Shown here piece by piece: positions 34,976-44,749 of a stretch of 64,000 nucleotides of DNA. The stretch spans positions 682,001 through 746,000 of the forward strand of contig NZ_JACBYQ010000001.1 of assembly GCF_013408295.1 (NCBI RefSeq), read 5' to 3'. Made by a program: the position numbers and the translations under genes. Position 1 is the first letter of the stretch; each line of letters opens with the position of its first letter. The stretch is from Psychromicrobium silvestre. Its GTDB lineage: Bacteria > Actinomycetota > Actinomycetes > Actinomycetales > Micrococcaceae. The notes under the pieces are model-generated. The model saw nothing but the letters and a program-made list of their open reading frames with translations. It was not told where the DNA came from and did no database searches.

Positions 34976-35974
34976 TCAGGGAGTCTGTACCGAGCCGAGC
35001 ACCGCATCGATCACCGTCTCCACCCGCACCTGCTCGGCGACGGCGGCGAAGCCCAGGATGATTCGGTGCCGCAGTACTCGATGCGCCAGCGACTTTACGT
35101 CCTCCGGAATCACATGGTCCCGGCCGTTCAAGAGGGCTAGCGCTCGAGCAGCTTGGGAAAAGGCGATGCTGGCGCGCGGGCTGGCACCGAATTCGATGTA
35201 TTCAGCCAACTGCGGGTCAATGTACTGCTCGGCGTGCCTGGTGACATAGACCAGACCCACGATATAGCGCACAATGGCTGGATCGATATAGACCCGATGA
35301 GTGAGCGCCTGTAGTTTGCGTACATCCTCCAGGTCCGCGACGGCGGTCTGCTTCGCCTCGGCCAGGAACACTCCGGCATCGATCCGCCTGATCACCTCGG
35401 CTTCTTCCGCCGGGTCTGGATAGTCCAACACATCCTTGAGCATGAAACGGTCCATCTGAGCTTCCGGCAGCACATAGGTGCCCTCTTGCTCAATCGGGTT
35501 CTGAGTGGCCAAGACCAGGAAGGGGTCCGGCAGCGGGTAGACCACTCCACCAATGCTGGTCTGCCGCTCCTGCATGGCCTCAAGCATCGCGCTCTGTGTC
35601 TTGGCGCTGGAGCGGTTGATCTCATCCAGCAGCACCAGGTTCGCGTGCACCGGCCCCAATTGGGTGCTGAAAACTCCCTTGGCGGCGTCGTAAATCTGGG
35701 TGCCCACAATATCGCTGGGCAGGAGGTCCGGGGTGCATTGGATTCGATGGAACTGGGCGCTTACGGTATCCGCCAGGGTCTGCGCTGCCGTGGTTTTGGC
35801 CAATCCGGGCACGCTTTCCAGCAGAATATGCCCGCCGGTCATCAAACCGATCAACAGCGTCTCCCGGAGCCTGGCCTGACCAACTACCTTCGTTTCGAAG
35901 CTGCGTGAGATCGCGGCTAGTAGGCGTTGCGCTCCCTGCAGATCCGACGTCTCCACCCGCGCTGTGGCCGTCAT
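34976..35974 (-). CDS. moxR: MoxR-family AAA+ ATPase
   Basis: A 332-residue MoxR chaperone ATPase. Walker A is in [13 protein letters not shown] (a Pro-Gly-x-Ala-Lys-Thr variant), Walker B is [13 protein letters not shown], and sensor I is [13 protein letters not shown], with arginine finger [11 protein letters not shown]. It probably remodels or activates the VWA proteins encoded downstream. ATG 35974 follows AGGGG. It is the first gene of the operon and is divergent from the acyl-CoA ligase gene. Confidence 0.93.
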   Translation of the reverse strand: MTATARVETSDLQGAQRLLAAISRSFETKVVGQARLRETLLIGLMTGGHILLESVPGLAKTTAAQTLADTVSAQFHRIQCTPDLLPSDIVGTQIYDAAKGVFSTQLGPVHANLVLLDEINRSSAKTQSAMLEAMQERQTSIGGVVYPLPDPFLVLATQNPIEQEGTYVLPEAQMDRFMLKDVLDYPDPAEEAEVIRRIDAGVFLAEAKQTAVADLEDVRKLQALTHRVYIDPAIVRYIVGLVYVTRHAEQYIDPQLAEYIEFGASPRASIAFSQAARALALLNGRDHVIPEDVKSLAHRVLRHRIILGFAAVAEQVRVETVIDAVLGSVQTP

Positions 35975-36102
35975 CTGATTCCCCTGCTGTTCCACTGTTT
36001 CCCTTCGGTCAGGCTCGTCCAGTCTCATTCAATCCAACCACAGACCTGCAACGCAATGGGCAGTCCTACCCATCTGGGTCTGCTCGTTATAGCGTGAGAA
36101 CC

Positions 36103-37731
36103 ATGACTGCAACGACGCTTTCCTACACTTCCGGTGTCTCCAGCACCGCCCTTCTTGGCGAGACCATCGGCGCGAACTTCCTGCGCATCTCCCGGCAATT
36201 TGCCAACCGGGAGGCGCTTGTGGAGGTCGAGACGCAACGGCGCTGGACTTATCGTGAGCTCAACGCCGCGGTGGACGAGCTGGCCTCGGGCCTACTAGCC
36301 CGCGGGGTGGCCAAAGGCGACCGTGTTGGCATCTGGGCGGTCAACTGTGCCGAATGGATTCTGGTGCAATATGCCACCGCGAGGATCGGTGCCATTCTGG
36401 TCAACGTTAATCCTTCCTACCGCCAGCACGAGTTGGCTTATGCAATTCAACAGTCCGGAATGCGGATGCTGATTGCACAGACGTCTTATAAGGCCTCAGC
36501 CTTCCGCGAGCTGGTCGAAGCGGTCCAACCGGAGTGTCCCGAACTGACAGAGGTGATTTATATCGCCGACCCAAGCTGGCAGGAGCTGATCACGGCTGGC
36601 CGCAGCGTGCCTACCGGGGAGCTAGAAAAGCGGATGACGCAGCTCAGCGCCGACGATCCGATCAATATCCAATACACCTCGGGCACCACCGGCTACCCCA
36701 AGGGTGCCACCCTGAGTCATCACAATATCCTCAACAACGGTTATTTTGTCACCGAAACCATTCTGCTCAGCGAGCAGGACCGGATCTGTGTGCCGGTGCC
36801 GTTCTACCACTGCTTTGGCATGGTGATGTGCAACCTTGGTGCCACAAGCCACGGCGCAGCCATTGTGATCCCGGCACCGTCCTTCGATCCGGCGGCAACC
36901 CTGCAGGCAGTGCAGGATGAGAAATGCACGGCCCTATACGGGGTGCCGACAATGTTCATCGCCGAGCAGAATCTACCGAATTTCAACTCCTACGATCTTT
37001 CCAGCCTCCGCACCGGGATCATGGCGGGCTCGCCCTGCCCGGTGGAGGTGATGAAGCGGTGCATGAGTGAAATGCATATGGATCAGGTGGCAATCGCCTA
37101 TGGGATGACAGAGACCTCACCGGTATCGATGCAGACCCGTCCGGACGACAACGTGGAACGGCGAACCGCCACGGTGGGTCGGGTTCACCCGCACCTGGAG
37201 GTGAAAATCGTCGATCCACTCACCGGGCTAACGGTCCCCCGCGGCACCCCGGGCGAGTTCTGCACTCGGGGCTACTCGGTCATGTTGGGTTATTGGACCG
37301 ATCCGGCCAAGACCGCAGAAGCCATCGACGAGGCTCGCTGGATGCATACCGGTGATTTGGCCGAGATGCGTGAGGACGGTTATGTGAACATCGTCGGCCG
37401 AATCAAGGACATGGTGATCCGTGGCGGTGAAAACCTCTACCCTCGGGAAATCGAAGAATTCCTGTACACCCATCCCAGCGTTGCCGACGTCCAGGTGGTG
37501 GGTGTACCAGACCAGAAATACGGCGAGGAGCTCTGTGCCTGGATCAAGCTCAAGCCGGGTGCCGAAACTCTGGATCAACAGGCGGTAGCCGCATTCTGCG
37601 AAGGGAAGCTTTCTCGTCATAAGATCCCCCGTTATGTGCTGGTGGTGGACGATTTTCCAATGACGGTGACGGGCAAGGTACGCAAAATGGAGATGCGAGT
37701 CAGTTCGGTGGAGCTGCTGGGCCTGGGCTAG
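36103..37731 (+). CDS. AMP-binding acyl-CoA synthetase (fatty-acid or short-chain acid ligase)
   Basis: A 542-residue ANL-superfamily ligase. The P-loop [16 protein letters not shown], the A5 motif [11 protein letters not shown], the A7 [14 protein letters not shown] and the A8-A10 region [20 protein letters not shown] plus TGKVRK are complete. It forms acyl-AMP then acyl-CoA. ATG 36103 is chosen because the protein pattern begins there; TAGCGT lies seven bases upstream and no Shine-Dalgarno is seen, suggesting a leaderless mRNA. It stands alone with a strong terminator. Confidence 0.92.
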   Translation: MTATTLSYTSGVSSTALLGETIGANFLRISRQFANREALVEVETQRRWTYRELNAAVDELASGLLARGVAKGDRVGIWAVNCAEWILVQYATARIGAILVNVNPSYRQHELAYAIQQSGMRMLIAQTSYKASAFRELVEAVQPECPELTEVIYIADPSWQELITAGRSVPTGELEKRMTQLSADDPINIQYTSGTTGYPKGATLSHHNILNNGYFVTETILLSEQDRICVPVPFYHCFGMVMCNLGATSHGAAIVIPAPSFDPAATLQAVQDEKCTALYGVPTMFIAEQNLPNFNSYDLSSLRTGIMAGSPCPVEVMKRCMSEMHMDQVAIAYGMTETSPVSMQTRPDDNVERRTATVGRVHPHLEVKIVDPLTGLTVPRGTPGEFCTRGYSVMLGYWTDPAKTAEAIDEARWMHTGDLAEMREDGYVNIVGRIKDMVIRGGENLYPREIEEFLYTHPSVADVQVVGVPDQKYGEELCAWIKLKPGAETLDQQAVAAFCEGKLSRHKIPRYVLVVDDFPMTVTGKVRKMEMRVSSVELLGLG

Positions 37732-37773
37732 GCAAGACTGCCAGCTAAGGAGTGCGAACCGCAGCTTAAACGA

Positions 37774-37811
37774 TTCCGCCTGGGATCTCCTTTCGGAGAT
37801 CCCAGGCGGAA
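37774..37811. terminator. Terminator between the acyl-CoA ligase and ROK genes
   Basis: A perfect 17-bp stem with a TTTC loop lies between convergent genes, 43 bases after the ligase stop. AAA before and AAGG after suggest bidirectional action. Confidence 0.85.
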
Positions 37812-37825
37812 AGGTCTTGCGGTCG

Positions 37826-39127
37826 TTATTCGCCTTCGGCCAGTACCAGGCTATTTGCGTTCGGACCAAAGGTGTCCTCGAGCACCAGGCAGGCAGCGCC
37901 CACGGCACCAACCTCATGGCTCACACTGGTTCCCACTACTTCAAGTCCGTGCACCTTGGAGATCACGCTGAGCTCGTTGAGCAAAGCCGGCAATTTGTCG
38001 AGGAATTTAGCTTCGAAGTGAAGCCAGAATGGTCCACCAAAGACCACGTGATCCACATCTAGCAAGTTCGTCAGCACAGAAACTGCGGTACCGAAGCGCT
38101 CTGCAACCCGATCCAGCAACGCATTGGCCTTGGCGTCGCCGTCCGCAGCTGCTTTGCTGAGAGCAGCCATGCTCTCCTGCAGGGAGGCGTCCTTGAGCCC
38201 GGTGACAGCAGTAATTCCGTCTTTCAAGGCTTCCGCCAGGATGTTCTCCGGCATGCAGGTGACCTTGACGCAACCACGGCGACCGCAGTCGCAGGGAGGG
38301 CCATCGGGATCAGCAATGATGTGACCGATTTCTCCGGCGTTTCCTGAACTGCCACGCACCACATCGTCGTCCAGTACAAGGCCTGCACCAATGCCTGTAC
38401 CCATGTAGACGAAAGCAAAGCTTCCGGTACCAGAAAGTCCACCGGCCCAGATCTCTGCTGCTACCGCTGCGGTGACATCCTTGTCTAGGAGTACCGGCAG
38501 CTTCAGAGCTTGATGTAGCTCCTCACGCAATTCAACTCTGCCCCAGCGTGGCATATGCGGGGGTTTGATAACCGAGCCCTCTGCGCCATCGATCGGCCCA
38601 GGAGCGGCAACGCCCACCCCAGCAACCTTGCTGCGATCGATCCCGGCCTCGACGATGATTGACTCAATTTCCGCCGCAATCGACTGGATAACCTCGGCAG
38701 GCTCACCATCAGGGCGGGCTGGTAAGGTCCGGTGAACCGCTACGGCACCGGTCAAATCGAGCAATGCGTAGTTGGTCTCCACTGGATCCAGATGCACACC
38801 TATCGCGTACATCCCGGCGGGGTTCAGCTTGAGGATGGTACGTGGCTTTCCCGGGCCATGACCGTACTTCCCCGCCTCGACAATCAAATTCTGGTTTAGC
38901 AGCCGGCGGCAGATATTGGATACTGTCTGCGCGGCTAGACCGACGATGCCGGCCAGCTCCACCCTACTCAAGCCATCCGGACTCCGACGGATCGCGTCCA
39001 AGATAACCGAAAAATTAAACTCACCCATGCGCGGCAGATTCGTGCCCCGTCTGCGAATCAGTGCCTTAGTCTCTGGCAATCTAACCTTGTCCTTACTGAT
39101 CGGAATCCCCGGCCGCCGCTGCGGCAA
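37826..39127 (-). CDS. ROK-family transcriptional regulator
   Basis: A protein of up to 433 residues: N-terminal winged helix (LSRVELAGIVGLAAQTVSNI near 53-72) and ROK kinase-like domain with GVGVAAPGPID, the zinc loop CDCGRRGC and VYMGTGIGAGLVLD. It probably senses a sugar and represses catabolic genes. The start is uncertain: TTG 39127 is the longest, TTG 39079 follows AAGGACAAGG, and ATG 39028 begins at MGEFNFS. It is divergent from the phosphotransferase gene. Confidence 0.88.
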   Translation of the reverse strand: MPQRRPGIPISKDKVRLPETKALIRRRGTNLPRMGEFNFSVILDAIRRSPDGLSRVELAGIVGLAAQTVSNICRRLLNQNLIVEAGKYGHGPGKPRTILKLNPAGMYAIGVHLDPVETNYALLDLTGAVAVHRTLPARPDGEPAEVIQSIAAEIESIIVEAGIDRSKVAGVGVAAPGPIDGAEGSVIKPPHMPRWGRVELREELHQALKLPVLLDKDVTAAVAAEIWAGGLSGTGSFAFVYMGTGIGAGLVLDDDVVRGSSGNAGEIGHIIADPDGPPCDCGRRGCVKVTCMPENILAEALKDGITAVTGLKDASLQESMAALSKAAADGDAKANALLDRVAERFGTAVSVLTNLLDVDHVVFGGPFWLHFEAKFLDKLPALLNELSVISKVHGLEVVGTSVSHEVGAVGAACLVLEDTFGPNANSLVLAEGE

Positions 39128-39171
39128 GGTATTCTCAGCCCTAATTGAAGCAACTGATAGGAATCGTCCCT

Positions 39172-40056
39172 ATGGCCAATATGCCAGCTGCCGAGGTACC
39201 GCTCAATGAAATGCTGGTTACCCAACTACTTCACGAACAACAACCCGATCTAGCACACCTGCCAGTTCACACACTAGCGAATGGTTGGGACAACGGGGTC
39301 TTTCGACTCGGCAAAGATTTCGTGGTCAGGCTGCCTCGTCGCGAGATCTCAGTGCAACTCATACGTAATGAACAACTATTCTTGCCGCAGATCGCCGAAT
39401 TGACCAGCCTCAATCTCCCAGTGCCACTCCGGCTAGGGCGTCCGAGTGAGACTTTTGGCTGGCCTTGGACTGTCAGCCAGTGGTTCGACGGCGAGGCAGC
39501 CATCCTTTCCGCCCCGCGCGAACACGGTGGTCTGGTGGATCAATTGGCTGATTTCCTGATCTCCATTCATCGCCCGGCAGCCACAGGTGCACCGAGGAAT
39601 CCGGTGCGCGGGGTACCACTGCGAAATCGGGACCGAGCCTTTCGGGACCGGGTCACTCCCCCAAGGTTCGCCCAACACCGCGAGATAATCGCGCTCTGGG
39701 AGCAGTCTCTGCGGGTTCCCGAATGGCACCGAGAACCGTATTGGCTGCATGGTGATTTGCATGCGGCCAACATCCTGGTCCTAGCCGGGCAGGTCAGCGC
39801 AATTATCGATTTTGGCGATATGGGCTGCGGGGATCCGGCGGTTGATTTTGCCGCGGCCTGGATACTTTTTGAACGATCTGACCGGGACCGCTTTCGGGCT
39901 AAGCTCGACGAACGGATTGGCACCGATGCGGCACTCTGGCAACGCGCGCGCGGCTGGGCGCTGAACTTAGCCACCGTGATGCTGACTCAATCCGATGACA
40001 GCCCAGAGTTTCTGGCATTGGGTGAGCACACCCTGCGTGCCGTGTTGGAGAACTGA
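39172..40056 (+). CDS. Aminoglycoside phosphotransferase-family protein
   Basis: A 294-residue APH-fold kinase with the catalytic loop YWLHGDLHAANILV and metal-binding AIIDFGDMGCGDPAVD. It resembles aminoglycoside 3'-phosphotransferase and macrolide-kinase relatives, but the substrate cannot be inferred and resistance should not be assumed. ATG 39172 follows AGGA. It shares a short divergent promoter region with the ROK gene. Confidence 0.85.
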   Translation: MANMPAAEVPLNEMLVTQLLHEQQPDLAHLPVHTLANGWDNGVFRLGKDFVVRLPRREISVQLIRNEQLFLPQIAELTSLNLPVPLRLGRPSETFGWPWTVSQWFDGEAAILSAPREHGGLVDQLADFLISIHRPAATGAPRNPVRGVPLRNRDRAFRDRVTPPRFAQHREIIALWEQSLRVPEWHREPYWLHGDLHAANILVLAGQVSAIIDFGDMGCGDPAVDFAAAWILFERSDRDRFRAKLDERIGTDAALWQRARGWALNLATVMLTQSDDSPEFLALGEHTLRAVLEN

Positions 40057-40073
40057 GCGAAACCTAACCGTGG

Positions 40074-41216
40074 TTATTCTCGACCCGGTGATCGGCTAAG
40101 CGTGACCACAAATTTCTGGTTCTGAGCCACTAGTTCGGTGCTTCCCACGCTCCGTTGCAGGGCAGCTCGATAGGACAGATGTCGGTTGTAAACCGTCCAG
40201 AGCTGCCCTCCCGGCTTCAACAACCTTGCTGCCGCATCAAAAAGCCTCAGGGCCACCCCGGAGTGCACCGCCGCACCGGCGTGGAACGGCGGGTTCAAAA
40301 GGACCACGTCGGCGCAGAACGCGGGCAGGCTGGCGGCAGCGTCATCCCGCAGGGTCTCTAGGGAGATGCCATTGGCTTGCGCAGTGGCTGCGGCGGAGGC
40401 CACCGCGGCAGCGGAACGATCCGTGGCGATCACTTTTAGCTCGGGACTTCGGCGGGCCACCGTGGCGGCGATTACCCCACTACCGCAGCCCAGGTCGATC
40501 CCGGTCCCCCGCGTCGGCAGCCTATCCGGCGTCACTTGTTCCAACAGGAATCTGGTGCCGATATCCAATGTGGTACCGGAAAATACCGCGCCGTGAGCAC
40601 AAAGTTGGAGGTCTAACTCTTCCAGGTAGCGCTGCTGCGGGAAAGTAAGAGGGTCCGAGGGCCAAAGAGGCACCCGGGCAGTCAACAATCTAGATTTCTG
40701 TCTAGCCAGCCCTGCCCGAACCTCGCTGAAATACCTTCCCAACACGGCATTCATGGCCAGGGTCATATGTTTTATCCGGCCGCCCGCCAGGAGAACAGCA
40801 TCCGGAGCAGCATAAAGCGCAATATTCTGCACCAACTCCTCCAGCTCCACCAGCGAACGTGGCAGCTGTAGCAATATCAGCCGGGCTCCACTCAGTAACT
40901 GCTCGCCGAGAGGCAATTGATCGAACCGGACTTCACGTTGGAATCGGTGCGCGTTATTGCGCAGCGCTTCCTCCCCGGTAGATAAATCCTGATAGACCCT
41001 CAGCCGTGGCACACCGTACCGCTCCGCTAAGCCAAGGCTCAGCGCTCCGTAAGCGTCTCCCAGAACTACCACGCCGTCGTCGCCCATCAAATCCTGGTAG
41101 TCCGCTGCCTCATCTAAGAGGAGCAGGTCTGAAGCATCCCAGGCGAACAGATTGGCAGCCTCGATGTCCGGGGCGCGACGCAAGCGTTCAATCTCAAAGT
41201 CAGTGGAATTCGCCAT
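40074..41216 (-). CDS. RlmG/RsmC-like SAM-dependent methyltransferase
   Basis: A 380-residue protein with an N-terminal degenerate methyltransferase-like half and a catalytic C-terminal half. Motif I is GIDLGCGSGVIAATVA and the catalytic motif is VVLLNPPFHAG, typical of 16S/23S rRNA guanine-N2 methyltransferases (RsmC, RlmG). In actinobacteria such proteins are often annotated simply as 'methyltransferase'. ATG 41216 has a weak AGG site. Confidence 0.87.
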   Translation of the reverse strand: MANSTDFEIERLRRAPDIEAANLFAWDASDLLLLDEAADYQDLMGDDGVVVLGDAYGALSLGLAERYGVPRLRVYQDLSTGEEALRNNAHRFQREVRFDQLPLGEQLLSGARLILLQLPRSLVELEELVQNIALYAAPDAVLLAGGRIKHMTLAMNAVLGRYFSEVRAGLARQKSRLLTARVPLWPSDPLTFPQQRYLEELDLQLCAHGAVFSGTTLDIGTRFLLEQVTPDRLPTRGTGIDLGCGSGVIAATVARRSPELKVIATDRSAAAVASAAATAQANGISLETLRDDAAASLPAFCADVVLLNPPFHAGAAVHSGVALRLFDAAARLLKPGGQLWTVYNRHLSYRAALQRSVGSTELVAQNQKFVVTLSRSPGRE

Positions 41217-41296
41217 CCCAAAAGCCTATCCGTACCAGGGCCTTTGGAGCTGCCACGGGTCTAAGCTGAAGCTATCAAATCTTCTTGGGAGTGACC

Positions 41297-41662
41297 ATGA
41301 TCGATATTTCAAAGACCTTCAGCGGTTTTTCCACCGATGATATTGCAGCAGCCAAGGTGTTCTATGCCGAGAAGCTCGGGCTCTCCGTGACCGAGTCAAA
41401 TGGCATGTTGCACCTTGATCTGGGCGGTGGTCGGGAGCACTTAATCTATCCCAAACCGCAGCATGAACCGGCCAGTTACACGGCTTTGAACTTCCCCACC
41501 TCAGATATCGAGACGGCTGTTTCTGAGTTACGCGAACGGGGTGTGGTGTTCGAGAGCTATCCTGGGGTCGATGAGGACGGCATCATGCGCCAGGGCGGAC
41601 CTCGAATTGCTTGGTTCAAGGATCCTGCTGGAAATATTCTCTCGGTGCTCGAGCAGGCTTGA
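41297..41662 (+). CDS. VOC-family protein
   Basis: A 121-residue single-module VOC protein: IDISKTFSGFSTDDIAAAKVFYAEKLG at the N-terminus and IAWFKDPAGNILSVLE at the C-terminus. ATG 41297 follows GGGAG. It may bind a small molecule or act as a lyase or dioxygenase; the sequence does not say. It converges with the amidase gene. Confidence 0.85.
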   Translation: MIDISKTFSGFSTDDIAAAKVFYAEKLGLSVTESNGMLHLDLGGGREHLIYPKPQHEPASYTALNFPTSDIETAVSELRERGVVFESYPGVDEDGIMRQGGPRIAWFKDPAGNILSVLEQA

Positions 41663-41685
41663 TCCGGCGTCTTATTCCGGAGGAG

Positions 41686-43074
41686 TTATTCAGGTGGGGC
41701 TTCGAAGCCGCCTAGCACTTCGGCGGCCAGCTCAGCGAAGCTGATCGCAGTATCGTCCTCATAGAGCGGCCCGACGATTTGAGCTCCAACCGGAAGTCCA
41801 CGCGCGGTTCGTCCGATCGGAGCGCTAAGCGCGGGCAGCCCGGTCAGTGATGCCGGAGCGATCCAGAACGGCTGAGCGGCATAGGGTTGCTCCCCTTCCG
41901 GTGTCCACACTGTCCTTTCCCCGAACGAGCGCTCGTCGTGCGGAAATGCTGCGGTGAAATTGCTGGGGCTCAGGAACACATCGCATCCCTCGAAGTGCCG
42001 CTGCCACTGCGATCTGGCGGCCATTCTCCTGTTTTCCTGCTCCACCAATTGGGCTAGCGAGGTGTCATCAGGCTCACCTTGGAACGCGAAAAACATTCCT
42101 AACTGGAAGCTGAAGCTCTCCGCTCCGCGCTCGGGATCATAGCCCTCCGGCCAGCCCTGATGAATGCTGACCCCGGCCGCAGCCAGCAGGTCAACAGCGT
42201 TGGACAGCAGCCCACCGATTTCACTCGATACCGGAGCAGCCGGATGGTCCAGCACTACAGAGATCCGGAATTCCTTTAGCTCCCGATGCCGGCTAGGCGG
42301 CAAGGCCCAACGATAAGCTTTCGACGTCGGTGCCTCAGGTCCGGCGGTTAGCGCCAAGGCCGCGCGCAAATCTTGCGGCGAACGGGCTATTGGACCGTGG
42401 GCGGATTGATAGACGTGATCGCTGGGTAGCGCCTGCGGCACAGGAGGCTGGAAGCCTGTGGCCGGGACTATCCCCACGCTCGGTTTGAGTCCGTAGACTC
42501 CACAAAAACTTGCCGGAATCCGGACCGACCCAGCCAGGTCGGAGCCATAGTCGAGGAAGCTTAAGCCAGCAGCCACAGAAGCCGCTGCACCACCGCTGGA
42601 TCCGCCGGGTGCCCGCTCCAAGTCCCAGGGGTTATTAGTCCGCCCATAGACCTCGTTGCTGCTCTGACCGAAATCCCCGAGCATGAAGGCCACGTTACTG
42701 GTGCCGAGCACGATGGCCCCGGCATCTCGCAGTCTGCTCACCACGGTGGCGTCCCGATCCAAAACTGCGTCCTTGAACACCGGATTTCCCCAGCTCGAAT
42801 GAAAGCCCTTGACCTGGAAAGCTTCCTTAATGCTGATGGGTACTCCGTGTAGGGCCCCGAGTTCTGCACCGGAGGCCAGTAATCGATCGGCCTGTTCCGC
42901 CGCAGCTAAGGCTTCCTCACGATGCACTTCTACTAAGGCGTTGATCTTGGGATTGATCGCTTCAATGCGCTCTAGCTGAGCTTCGGTGAGTTCCCTGGAA
43001 CTGATTTTGGATTCGCGGATCGCCCGAGCTGCTCCCAGGGCAGATCCGCTCAACAGGTCCTTCATCTTCGGCAC
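41686..43074 (-). CDS. Amidase-signature family amidase
   Basis: A 462-residue amidase. The signature Ser-cisSer-Lys triad is visible: the Lys in HGVPISIKEAF, the cis-Ser in GGSSGGAAA and the nucleophile in DLAGSVRIPASFCG. It hydrolyses an amide such as a carboxamide or related substrate. GTG 43074 has GGAG seven bases upstream and is favoured over ATG 43065. It converges with the VOC gene. Confidence 0.9.
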   Translation of the reverse strand: MPKMKDLLSGSALGAARAIRESKISSRELTEAQLERIEAINPKINALVEVHREEALAAAEQADRLLASGAELGALHGVPISIKEAFQVKGFHSSWGNPVFKDAVLDRDATVVSRLRDAGAIVLGTSNVAFMLGDFGQSSNEVYGRTNNPWDLERAPGGSSGGAAASVAAGLSFLDYGSDLAGSVRIPASFCGVYGLKPSVGIVPATGFQPPVPQALPSDHVYQSAHGPIARSPQDLRAALALTAGPEAPTSKAYRWALPPSRHRELKEFRISVVLDHPAAPVSSEIGGLLSNAVDLLAAAGVSIHQGWPEGYDPERGAESFSFQLGMFFAFQGEPDDTSLAQLVEQENRRMAARSQWQRHFEGCDVFLSPSNFTAAFPHDERSFGERTVWTPEGEQPYAAQPFWIAPASLTGLPALSAPIGRTARGLPVGAQIVGPLYEDDTAISFAELAAEVLGGFEAPPE

Positions 43075-43151
43075 TACCCTTCTCCGGTTTCTTGCCTGAG
43101 CCTCTCGGTGTGGAAAATTATTCCACCGAAGGCTATGGATAGGGTCACTGT

Positions 43152-43172
43152 TATTGAATTTTTAATTCAATA
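43152..43172. promoter_or_regulatory. 21-bp AT-rich inverted repeat
   Basis: TATTGAAT and ATTCAATA are perfect 8-bp arms around a five-base spacer. It lies between the divergent amidase and DUF3592-like genes, 50-70 bases upstream of the latter, and may be an operator. Confidence 0.5.
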
Positions 43173-43222
43173 TTGTCTCAAATGCCTAGTTCGAACAGCC
43201 AATCTCACCTAGAGTCTCAGAC

Positions 43223-44059
43223 ATGAGTACCGTTGATCCCCGGGCGCTACGAGCCGAACGAGAAGCACGCGCTCACCGGAGCGGCAGAAATACGGTGACT
43301 GCCGCCGTCGTTGGCATCATTCATTTAGCGCTCTGGGCCCTTGCTGGCTACGGCTTCGTTGAGGTAGGCGATACCTTCCGGCTGATGTCGCTCAATCAGG
43401 TAGGCGAAGGCTGGGATAGTCAGCTGGATCTTGGCATCCCGATACTCTTCCTTGTCGGGGTATTCACCGGCTCCATCACTGGATTTATTTTTACTGCACG
43501 GCTTGGCCGGGTCTTTGGGCTCGCTGCCGGACTGGTCGGCCCCATGTTCACCGGAACACTGGGCATCGCAGTCGGGCTTTTCCTCGCCCAGAAACGCTGG
43601 ACTGCTCCCCAAGCTGTCGGGCACAAACTCGGCTTCTCTACAGGCGACCCGTCCGAGAATTGGGGATTTTGGGAATGGACAGCTTATCGGATCCCACTCT
43701 TATTGCCCGCGATCTTCGCAGGAATCGCACTGCTTATGCTCTTAGGGCTGCTCAGAGCGATCGTGGTTTCTCGAGCTAGAGCACGCCGAGTGAATGAAAT
43801 CGTCAGCGACGGCATCAAGGTACCGGGGGTAGTCACCGAAGTGCTACCCACCGGTACCGAGATTAACGGCATGCCCTATCTCAGGTTTACCGTGAAATTC
43901 GCCGATCACAACCGGGTGGAACGCTGGGTGGAGAAGAAGGGAACCTTCCCGCATACTGCGCTCCCCCGGGCTGGCGATCCTGTACAGGTCTGGTACGACC
44001 CTCAGGATCCTGCCAACACCCAGCGGATCATCATTGGACTTGGCCCAGAGGCTCTCTAG
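43223..44059 (+). CDS. DUF3592-like membrane protein
   Basis: A 278-residue protein with an N-terminal basic region, five or so hydrophobic segments between residues 24 and 190, and a C-terminal soluble domain (VPGVVTEVLPTG, YLRFTVKFADHNRVERWVE, DPVQVWYDPQDP). That C-terminal pattern resembles DUF3592. TAGAGT lies seven bases before ATG 43223 and no Shine-Dalgarno is seen, suggesting a leaderless mRNA. The role is unknown. Confidence 0.78.
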   Translation: MSTVDPRALRAEREARAHRSGRNTVTAAVVGIIHLALWALAGYGFVEVGDTFRLMSLNQVGEGWDSQLDLGIPILFLVGVFTGSITGFIFTARLGRVFGLAAGLVGPMFTGTLGIAVGLFLAQKRWTAPQAVGHKLGFSTGDPSENWGFWEWTAYRIPLLLPAIFAGIALLMLLGLLRAIVVSRARARRVNEIVSDGIKVPGVVTEVLPTGTEINGMPYLRFTVKFADHNRVERWVEKKGTFPHTALPRAGDPVQVWYDPQDPANTQRIIIGLGPEAL

Positions 44060-44081
44060 CTACTAGCCCGAACAAACGGGG

Positions 44082-44552
44082 TCACACCTTCTTGCGGATC
44101 ACACTGACCGTGCAGCTTAGACCATTGTTGTCCTTGGTCTTAATAATGGCTTTCTTATCCAGCTTCGCCGATTTACCGGCGTCTAGCTTTTCCGACAAAA
44201 CCTGCGAGGCTACAACACTCGTCGTTTTGGTGTTGCTCACCAAGACCTGCACCGAATAGAGCTGTGCTTCCTGTTGGGAGTTCTTCAGGGTCCCAGTGAA
44301 GTTCCAGGCGCCATCCGCGTACACACAGCTCTTCTCGCTGAGATCCCCGATAGCACCCGCCACTCCATCCTGGCCAGCAATAGCGGTGGAGGGAATACTC
44401 GCTGCCGAAGATGAGGTACCACTTGGGCTTCCGCTCCCCGAGGGCTGATCCGAGCCCGGCGTGCAGCCCGCCAGCAAGAACCCCGTTGCAACTACCAATA
44501 CCCCGGCGGCCAGCTGGCCTGCCCGGCTCTTCTTCATCATTGTTGTACCCAT
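44082..44552 (-). CDS. Lipoprotein of unknown function
   Basis: A 156-residue exported lipoprotein. The signal peptide ends in the lipobox LLAGC near residues 26-30, followed by a Ser/Gly-rich spacer. The mature part contains two Cys (SCVYADG and LSCTVSV) and a FxLTVxN-like fold (WNFTGTLKNSQQEAQLYSVQ, LVSNTK), as in small Ig-like lipoproteins. ATG 44552 is preceded by GGAAGGA. It lies next to the giant wall protein gene, but no link is shown. Confidence 0.8.
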   Translation of the reverse strand: MGTTMMKKSRAGQLAAGVLVVATGFLLAGCTPGSDQPSGSGSPSGTSSSAASIPSTAIAGQDGVAGAIGDLSEKSCVYADGAWNFTGTLKNSQQEAQLYSVQVLVSNTKTTSVVASQVLSEKLDAGKSAKLDKKAIIKTKDNNGLSCTVSVIRKKV

Positions 44553-44677
44553 TTCGGTCTATCCTTCCCCTTGCCCGGCCATCGCTTTCTTGATGATGCC
44601 GAGTCCTTTTCAATAACAACACATCAACCCTGCTAAGAGCCAACGCCTCTGACTGAGGCCTGGAGCACTCAGCGAGA

Positions 44678-44707
44678 GGGGTTCCAGATCCTTGGATCCG
44701 GAACCCC
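44678..44707 (-). terminator. Terminator-like hairpin after the giant wall protein gene
   Basis: Arms GGGGTTCCAGATCC and GGATCCGGAACCCC pair with one mismatch around TT. It begins about 43 bases after the stop codon of the giant gene. No T-run is evident. Confidence 0.6.
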
Positions 44708-44749
44708 CTTCCCGCCTATCAAGCTGCTCAGGCCGCTTTGCGGATCACC

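Noticed and set aside
39172-40056. Aminoglycoside resistance gene
   Set aside because: The APH fold is clear, but substrate-specific residues cannot be judged by eye; no resistance claim is made.
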